From Candidatus Nosocomiicoccus stercorigallinarum (GTDB taxonomy: Bacteria; Bacillota; Bacilli; Staphylococcales; Salinicoccaceae): DNA of 33,339 nt. The notes beneath the pieces are model-generated. The model was not told the DNA's origin and did not search any database. It worked only from the letters and a program-made list of their open reading frames with translations. The stretch lies in assembly GCA_019119225.1 (NCBI GenBank), contig DWXM01000073.1, positions 1-33,339 of the forward strand. Direction: 5' to 3'. The translations under genes and the position numbers were made by a program. The number at the start of each line of letters is the position of its first letter. The stretch's first letter is position 1. Shown here one piece after another: positions 28,475 to 33,339 of this stretch.

Positions 28475-29875
28475 ATGGCAATGAGAAAAGCGCCAGATAT
28501 TGGTGAATATAAATATGGTTTCCGCGATGACGACGTTTCGATTTTCCGTTCAGAACGCGGGTTAACTGAAGAAATTGTTAGAGAGATTTCGAAAATGAAA
28601 GAAGAGCCAGAGTGGATGCTAGACTTCCGTCTAAAATCACTTGAGCAGTTCTATAGTAAGCCGATGCCAACTTGGGGTGGAGACTTATCAGAACTTAACT
28701 TCGACGAAATTCGTTATTACGTTAAACCATCAGAACGTTCAGAACGTTCATGGGATGAAGTACCTGATGAAATTAAACGTACATTCGACCGTTTAGGTAT
28801 CCCTGAAGCTGAGCAGAAATACTTAGCAGGTGTATCTGCACAGTATGAATCAGAAGTTGTTTATCACAACATGGAAAAAGAACTTGAAGAAAAAGGTGTT
28901 GTATTCAAAGATACAGATGCAGCACTTAGAGAAAACGAAGAGTTATTTAAAGAGTACTTCGCAACAGTAGTACCACCATCAGACAACAAATTTGCTGCAC
29001 TTAACTCAGCAGTTTGGTCAGGTGGATCATTCATCTATGTACCACCTCACGTTAAATTAGATAACCCGCTACAAGCATACTTCCGTATTAACTCAGAAAA
29101 TATGGGACAGTTTGAGCGTACACTAATTATTTGTGACGAAGGATCATGGTTACACTATGTTGAAGGTTGTACTGCACCAGTTTATACAACGAACTCGTTA
29201 CACGCAGCAGTTGTTGAAATTATCGTTAAACCAAACGCATACTGCCGTTATACAACAATTCAAAACTGGGCAAACAACGTTTACAACTTAGTAACTAAAC
29301 GTACATTCGCTGAAGAAAATGCAACGATGGAATGGGTAGATGGTAACATCGGTTCTAAGATTACAATGAAATACCCTGCAATTTACCTTAAAGGTGAAGG
29401 TGCAAGAGGTATGACAATGTCAATCGCACTTGCAGGTGAAGGACAACTTCAAGACGCAGGTTCTAAGATGTTACACTTAGCACCGAATACTTCATCGTCA
29501 ATTGTGTCGAAATCAATCGCACAACATGGTGGTAAAGTTACGTACCGTGGACTTGTACACTTCGGACGTAGAGCAGATAACGCAAAATCTACAATCGAAT
29601 GTGACACGTTAATTATGGATAAGAAATCGACTTCAGATACAATTCCATATAACGAAGTCTACAACAACAACATTTCTCTAGAGCACGAAGCACGTGTATC
29701 TAAAGTATCAGAAGAACAATTATTCTATCTGATGAGTAGAGGTATCGGTGAAATCGAAGCGACAGAAATGATCGTAATGGGCTTCATCGAACCATTCACA
29801 AAAGAACTTCCAATGGAATATGCAGTCGAAATGAACCGCCTAATCAGTTACGAAATGGAAGGTTCAATCGGTTAA
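28475..29875 (+). CDS. sufB: Fe-S cluster assembly protein SufB
   Basis: Main scaffold of the SufBCD complex, paralogue of SufD. The 466 residues carry [19 protein letters not shown], the family block [40 protein letters not shown] (with the conserved Cys), and the C-terminal [19 protein letters not shown] and [19 protein letters not shown] is 9 bases before ATG 28475. It is the last gene of the operon and ends at a strong terminator. Confidence 0.97.
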   Translation: MAMRKAPDIGEYKYGFRDDDVSIFRSERGLTEEIVREISKMKEEPEWMLDFRLKSLEQFYSKPMPTWGGDLSELNFDEIRYYVKPSERSERSWDEVPDEIKRTFDRLGIPEAEQKYLAGVSAQYESEVVYHNMEKELEEKGVVFKDTDAALRENEELFKEYFATVVPPSDNKFAALNSAVWSGGSFIYVPPHVKLDNPLQAYFRINSENMGQFERTLIICDEGSWLHYVEGCTAPVYTTNSLHAAVVEIIVKPNAYCRYTTIQNWANNVYNLVTKRTFAEENATMEWVDGNIGSKITMKYPAIYLKGEGARGMTMSIALAGEGQLQDAGSKMLHLAPNTSSSIVSKSIAQHGGKVTYRGLVHFGRRADNAKSTIECDTLIMDKKSTSDTIPYNEVYNNNISLEHEARVSKVSEEQLFYLMSRGIGEIEATEMIVMGFIEPFTKELPMEYAVEMNRLISYEMEGSIG

Positions 29876-29885
29876 TATTAAGTGT

Positions 29886-29917
29886 AAGCCGTCGCACACT
29901 GTGCGATGGCTTTTTTT
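29886..29917 (+). terminator. Rho-independent terminator of the suf operon
   Basis: A 10-bp stem GCCGTCGCAC/GTGCGATGGC (one G-T pair) at 29888-29910 with a 3-base loop and a T run to 29917. Confidence 0.9.
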
Positions 29918-29967
29918 ATTGTATCCATCAGTTATATAATACGAAAGTATGATTATTTTACAATTAA

Positions 29968-29995
29968 TTGACCGATATACAAATTTAATGATAAT
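29968..29995 (+). promoter_or_regulatory. Promoter of the COX1-like gene
   Basis: TTGACC (29968-29973), 16-base spacer, GATAAT (29990-29995); each hexamer is five of six. The leader would be about 25 bases. Confidence 0.55.
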
Positions 29996-30028
29996 CTAAA
30001 ACTATACAATATAAAGGGGGTATTTTAA

Positions 30029-30415
30029 ATGGGTCAAACATGGCTTAAACTTGCAGTACTTTACCTCGTCTTTGGCATCTCAGTCGGACTATTCATGTCT
30101 TATACTTTGCAACTTAACTGGGCTGCTGGTCACGCGCACGTGAACGTTGTTGGTTGGTTAACTACGCTTGGAATTGGTGCAGTTTTATCAATCTATCCGC
30201 ATTTAGCACAAAATGGTCTTGGTAAAGCGACATTTTGGTTATATCATATCGGTGTTCCGATGTTCTTGTTTAGTACATTTTACGTTCAAATCGATCCAGG
30301 TGTTGCACATATTTTTACATTTATTGGTGGACCGATGTTCTTACTCGCAATTATCCTCTTCGGTATCAACATTTTCCTGAACTTAAATGAGAATACGACG
30401 AATCTTAAACATTAG
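30029..30415 (+). CDS. Small four-helix membrane protein resembling part of cytochrome oxidase subunit I
   Basis: A 128-residue integral membrane protein with four helices (about 8-28, 38-56, 67-87, 93-116). The segment LNWAAGHAHVNVVGWLTTLG resembles the helix of heme-copper oxidase/NO reductase subunit I that carries a heme-ligand His; another His lies in WLYHIGVP. Similar stand-alone proteins occur in staphylococci and bacilli and are often listed as cytochrome c oxidase-like, though they lack the other metal-binding helices. It may bind heme or be a remnant-type fold; function is unknown. GGGGG precedes ATG 30029. It is transcribed alone. Confidence 0.75.
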   Translation: MGQTWLKLAVLYLVFGISVGLFMSYTLQLNWAAGHAHVNVVGWLTTLGIGAVLSIYPHLAQNGLGKATFWLYHIGVPMFLFSTFYVQIDPGVAHIFTFIGGPMFLLAIILFGINIFLNLNENTTNLKH

Positions 30416-30526
30416 AATTTATCATTTTATATTATTTTGGTAGCGATTTAGTAATTGAGGTGTTTAAAATAATATTTTGTTATAACAAACTCTGTCTTAA
30501 TGATTTCATAATTTTAAAAATTGCAC

Positions 30527-30532
30527 TACAAT
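30527..30532 (+). promoter_or_regulatory. Possible -10 element for pcp
   Basis: TACAAT at 30527-30532 lies 24 bases before the chosen pcp start. The -35 is poor. Its position makes an earlier TTG start at 30521 unlikely. Confidence 0.33.
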
Positions 30533-30556
30533 GTGAGTAAACAAGAGGTGAAAGAT

Positions 30557-31150
30557 ATGAAATTATTATTAACAGGGTTTGTTCCATTTCTAAATCACAA
30601 AACTAACCCGACAGAAGAAGTGGTGAAATCTTTAAACGGTCAAACAATTAACGACTATAACGTCGAAGGACATATTTTACCCGTAGATTTTAACGAATCA
30701 GAAAAAGAGTTATTAAGAGAAATTAAAGAAAGAGAACCAGACGTTGTTATTATGCTTGGACTTGCTGCTGGAAGATCTAGAATCACACCTGAGCGTATCG
30801 CAATTAACTTAAAAGACGGAAGAGAAGACAATTCAGGCTTTGCCCCAGTAGATTTACCAATTATTGAAGACGGACCAGATGGTATATTTTCAACACTACC
30901 GATTCGTAAAATGGTCGACAATCTAAATGCTGAATTTTTACCAGCGAAGATCTCAAACACTGCAGGTACATATCTTTGTAACAACATGATGTATGTTGCT
31001 TTAAATGCAGCAGGTTTAGAGGAGAAATTTAAAGCAGGATTCATACATATTCCAGCTTCACATGAGCTTGCTATTGAGAATGAGAGTTTACCAAGTATGT
31101 CTATCGATGACTTAACTCGAGCAGTTAAAATTTGTATCGAGACGCTTTAG
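30557..31150 (+). CDS. pcp: Pyrrolidone-carboxylate peptidase (pyroglutamyl peptidase I)
   Basis: Removes N-terminal pyroglutamate from peptides, in the cytoplasm. The 197-residue C15-family cysteine peptidase has LLLTGFVPFLNHKTNPTEEV, the catalytic Glu79 in ITPERIAINL, Cys141 in NTAGTYLCNNMMYVAL and His164 in GFIHIPASHE. These are the Glu-Cys-His triad of the family with normal spacing, but the usual CNH is CNN and the post-His segment is diverged. Start ATG 30557 follows GAGGTG; the longer frame from TTG 30521 lacks a ribosome binding site. It is about 15 residues shorter than many relatives but complete in motifs. Confidence 0.93.
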   Translation: MKLLLTGFVPFLNHKTNPTEEVVKSLNGQTINDYNVEGHILPVDFNESEKELLREIKEREPDVVIMLGLAAGRSRITPERIAINLKDGREDNSGFAPVDLPIIEDGPDGIFSTLPIRKMVDNLNAEFLPAKISNTAGTYLCNNMMYVALNAAGLEEKFKAGFIHIPASHELAIENESLPSMSIDDLTRAVKICIETL

Positions 31151-31188
31151 AGTCACATATTGTAAAATTGAGTCCGGGTGTTTTATCG

Positions 31189-31355
31189 TTTAATTAACAA
31201 AAATAATTCGAATTCGTTAAATATATATTTTTAATTAACAAAATCACAATAGAATTCTAGAAATTCGTTAAATATATATTTTTATCTAACAAAATACGAT
31301 AAAAAAACTGAATTCTGTTAATTAAATCAAAATAATTAACAAAATCAGTCAAAAA
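31189..31355. repeat. AT-rich tandem repeat of about 50 bp, three units plus a partial one
   Basis: Units start with AATTCGTTAAATATATATTT at 31211 and 31262 (51 bases apart), and a diverged one with AATTCTGTTAATTAAAT at 31311. A partial unit (TTTAATTAACAAAA, 31189-31202) precedes them. The second landmark TTAACAAAAT or CTAACAAAAT recurs in each. No coding frame is visible. The array lies after pcp and before the convergent transporter gene. Confidence 0.72.
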
Positions 31356-31364
31356 ATGTTAAAT

Positions 31365-31417
31365 AAAAAAGAAGCGACGGCCGTCTTACACATTTTCAGG
31401 CTTTCGCTTCTTTTTTT
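31365..31417. terminator. Possible bidirectional terminator with a large loop, overlapping the end of the transporter gene
   Basis: GAAGCGA (31371-31377) and TCGCTTC (31404-31410) pair across 26 bases, flanked by A runs (31365-31370) and T runs (31411-31417), so either strand would have a T tract. The right arm is inside the last codons of the minus-strand gene. The long loop lowers certainty. Confidence 0.48.
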
Positions 31418-32307
31418 GATGATATTGTGTTGAATATTGTAATCCCTAATATAAGCGTGATGCCGAGGATTTGAAACAATTCTAATACGTCCCCGAGAAC
31501 GATTACGGTCGTTAATACGGCCATGACTGGTTCAAGTAGTCCTAATATACCTGCTTCTTGTGATGTTATATATTTTAAACTCCCGATGTATAGTAGAAAT
31601 GCGAGCGTTGTTCCGATTATAATCGAGAATAATAATACGCTAGTTTCTAACGCTGACCAGTTGTAGTTAAAGTCTAACGTCCATATTGGTGTTTTAAAGT
31701 TTAACAGTATTCCACCAACAAGCATCGATCCGCCGACGAGTTCTAGCGGGTGCATTCTAACGAGTAGATACGCAGCGTGCACTGTATAGTATGCAAGCGC
31801 CATGCCAGATAAAATACCCCAAAATAACGCAAGTGGTGATACGATGAGTTGTGATAAGTTGCCGTTTGTTGCAATTAAAATTACTCCAACAATCATAAAT
31901 AAAATAACGAGCGCTTCTTTATACGTAAATTGTATATACTTTCTAAATACGTAATATAAAATAATATAGATTGGGCCGGTACACTGTAATACTGTTGCGA
32001 TTGCAGCATTTCCGTAACCAATCGTTGCAGTAAATGAGTATTGAACAAGTGTCATCCCGAAAATGCTGTAAATGACAAACCGCGTCACTAAATAACGATC
32101 CCACACGGTTGTTGATTTCTTTTTAAATAAAAGTAAAAATACTGACACGAGTATTAAACCACTAATTAAAAGGCGCGCGGTCACGTACCAGTCGACGTTG
32201 ACTGGGGTATTTCTAAATAGCCAGTCTGTTGCAGTGCCCCCAATTCCCCAAAGACTCGCGCCGAGAATGACTGAAATCAGTCCAAGTACCCTTTTGTCTG
32301 TAGACAT
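31396..32307 (-). CDS. EamA-family (DMT superfamily) transporter
   Basis: A 303-residue membrane protein with ten predicted helices and two EamA repeats (first from VLGLISVILGASLWGIGG, second from SPLALFWGILSGMALAYYTV). GILGLLEPVMAVLTTVIVLG near the C-terminus is the usual EamA end motif. Members export amino acids, nucleotides or other metabolites; the substrate here cannot be told. The minus-strand start has a GGATGGTGAT ribosome binding site just upstream. It lies 45 bases downstream of the acyltransferase gene on the same strand and may be co-transcribed with it. Confidence 0.9.
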   Translation of the reverse strand: MSTDKRVLGLISVILGASLWGIGGTATDWLFRNTPVNVDWYVTARLLISGLILVSVFLLLFKKKSTTVWDRYLVTRFVIYSIFGMTLVQYSFTATIGYGNAAIATVLQCTGPIYIILYYVFRKYIQFTYKEALVILFMIVGVILIATNGNLSQLIVSPLALFWGILSGMALAYYTVHAAYLLVRMHPLELVGGSMLVGGILLNFKTPIWTLDFNYNWSALETSVLLFSIIIGTTLAFLLYIGSLKYITSQEAGILGLLEPVMAVLTTVIVLGDVLELFQILGITLILGITIFNTISSKKEAKA

Positions 32308-32352
32308 CGTATCACCATCCTTTATATTGATATACTATTGTACTCAATATAT

Positions 32353-33339
32353 TTAGCGAATACTAGAGACGTTTTTATTTATACCGTCTCTAATTACTTT
32401 ATATTGTTTAAATAAAAAGTTTTGAGATGGCTTTTCGACAACATATAAAATTGAATGCGCGAGTAATATCGATACAAATGTCGGTACGATAATCCATATT
32501 TCATGTGTTAATCCGTAATCTTCCATGACGTGGATTAGTGCGTATCCGATATTTTGGTGAATTAAATATAATGGATAAGAAATACTTCCGAGGTAAAGAA
32601 GTACTTTATTATTTAAAAATTTTAGCTTATCTCTTAAAATTAAAGCGAAAATTCCAATAAACGTTAATGTAAATAATCCATTTGTTACACCTTCAAAGAT
32701 AAAGTCATAGAGAACTGAAAGAGCAATCACTCCGACATATTTACGATGTAAACCATTGCTCCAAATTTCATGAAGCATTATCCCAATGACAAACATTTGA
32801 ATGTAATTGGCTGTTGAGAATCTTTCCACCCACTGAATCATGTCGTTCGGTGCAATTAAACTTTGAACTTGAACGATCATTCCGACAATAAGCATTAGCA
32901 CTACAACGTGCATAACTTTTGTTTTGTCGAGTAACATGACGACGCCCATCACGAGGTAAAACGTTAATTCAACGCGTAAAGACCAGTATGAACCGTCGAT
33001 ATTTCTAATCCCAAAAAACTCTTGGAACATCGTCATGTTTAAAATCATTTCTGGAATCGTTCTCTGTATATCAATCGCGCTAGAATTTAACACTATAAAA
33101 GTTATCACAATTGACGCGATATATGCTGGATATAAACGAAACACGCGTTTAATTAAAAAGTCCCCAGCAGACCTTCCACGTCGAACGGACATAAAAATGA
33201 CAAACCCACTAATGATAAAAAAGAGTTGTACACCGTAGTGTCCATAACTAAATATTTCTGTGTTGTAATCACTACTTAAGTGACCAAAACGTCTACCGTA
33301 GTGAAATGTATAATGATATAAAACAACAAATAACGCGGC
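32353..33339 (-). CDS. Membrane acyltransferase (acyltransferase 3 / OatA-like family), 5' end outside window
   Basis: A polytopic acyltransferase-3 protein that modifies a cell-surface glycan or lipid with acyl groups. The frame stays open from 33192 to the window edge: codons beyond the internal Met read AALFVVLYHYTFHYG and YGVQLFFIISGFVIF, which are the typical start of the family, with the conserved His in the first helix. FLIKRVFRLYPAYI, NIDGSYWSLRVELTFYL and YPLYLIHQNIGY follow in the expected order. Therefore 33192 is not the true start; about 329 codons are visible and only a few N-terminal residues are missing. No extra SGNH domain is attached at the C-terminus, unlike OatA. Target unknown. 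Confidence 0.9.
   Translation of the reverse strand, partial: AALFVVLYHYTFHYGRRFGHLSSDYNTEIFSYGHYGVQLFFIISGFVIFMSVRRGRSAGDFLIKRVFRLYPAYIASIVITFIVLNSSAIDIQRTIPEMILNMTMFQEFFGIRNIDGSYWSLRVELTFYLVMGVVMLLDKTKVMHVVVLMLIVGMIVQVQSLIAPNDMIQWVERFSTANYIQMFVIGIMLHEIWSNGLHRKYVGVIALSVLYDFIFEGVTNGLFTLTFIGIFALILRDKLKFLNNKVLLYLGSISYPLYLIHQNIGYALIHVMEDYGLTHEIWIIVPTFVSILLAHSILYVVEKPSQNFLFKQYKVIRDGINKNVSSIR

Noticed and set aside
30655-31044. Minus-strand frame of 129 codons inside pcp
   Set aside because: Antisense to motifs of pyroglutamyl peptidase that are clearly under coding constraint.

Overview
The window looks like a chromosome segment of a low-GC Gram-positive coccus of the family Staphylococcaceae. 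The evidence is the AT-rich base composition, strong AGGAGG-type ribosome binding sites, TTGACA/TATAAT promoters, and a gene order close to that known from staphylococci: pgk-tpiA-gpmI-eno, then secG-est-rnr-smpB-ssrA, a cold-shock gene, aroD, a Spx/ArsC-like gene with gcvH, metNIQ and sufCDSUB. The genus cannot be fixed from the sequence. A poly-gamma-glutamate capsule operon at the left end and several departures from the Staphylococcus layout would fit a relative such as Jeotgalicoccus, Nosocomiicoccus or Salinicoccus as well as a coagulase-negative Staphylococcus.

Layout. 1-3870: 3' part of a poly-gamma-glutamate synthesis and anchoring operon (capB partial, capC, capA, a 45-codon capE-like gene, capD), closed by a terminator. 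3968-5746: a DUF2207 membrane-protein gene broken by one in-frame TAG. 5810-6811: an LCP-family cell-wall ligase with its own promoter. 6859-8350: a two-gene ThrE-type exporter plus a glutaredoxin-like protein. 8426-13201: lower glycolysis (pgk, tpiA, gpmI, eno) behind a strong promoter with a CcpA-like site. 13269-17521: secG, est, rnr, smpB and tmRNA (protein export, RNA decay, ribosome rescue). 17522-17966: a gene-free stretch with a 40/41-bp repeat array and the long leader of a cold-shock gene. 17967-20749: csp, a lipoprotein on the minus strand, aroD, a Spx/ArsC-like gene, gcvH and a thioredoxin-like gene. 20775-23490: SAM-I riboswitch and the metNIQ methionine importer. 23610-24678: a DUF4870 membrane gene and a seven-unit 52-bp tandem array. 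24679-29875: the complete SUF Fe-S cluster operon. 30029-31150: a small COX1-like membrane protein and pyroglutamyl peptidase. 31190-31355: an AT-rich repeat array. 31396-33339: two minus-strand membrane-protein genes, an EamA transporter and an acyltransferase that runs off the window.

Most of the window is core metabolism. The observations most worth checking are: (i) three unrelated tandem-repeat arrays, each in the intergenic space after a gene end; (ii) a possible SD-sequestering hairpin in the csp leader; (iii) a short tmRNA tag reading frame (GNNNNLVAA); (iv) a CapA protein lacking the usual histidine-rich motif; (v) the amber stop in the DUF2207 gene; and (vi) a tiny capE-like gene between capA and capD. 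I found no clear sign of a wholly new multi-gene system, CRISPR array, prophage or insertion sequence.
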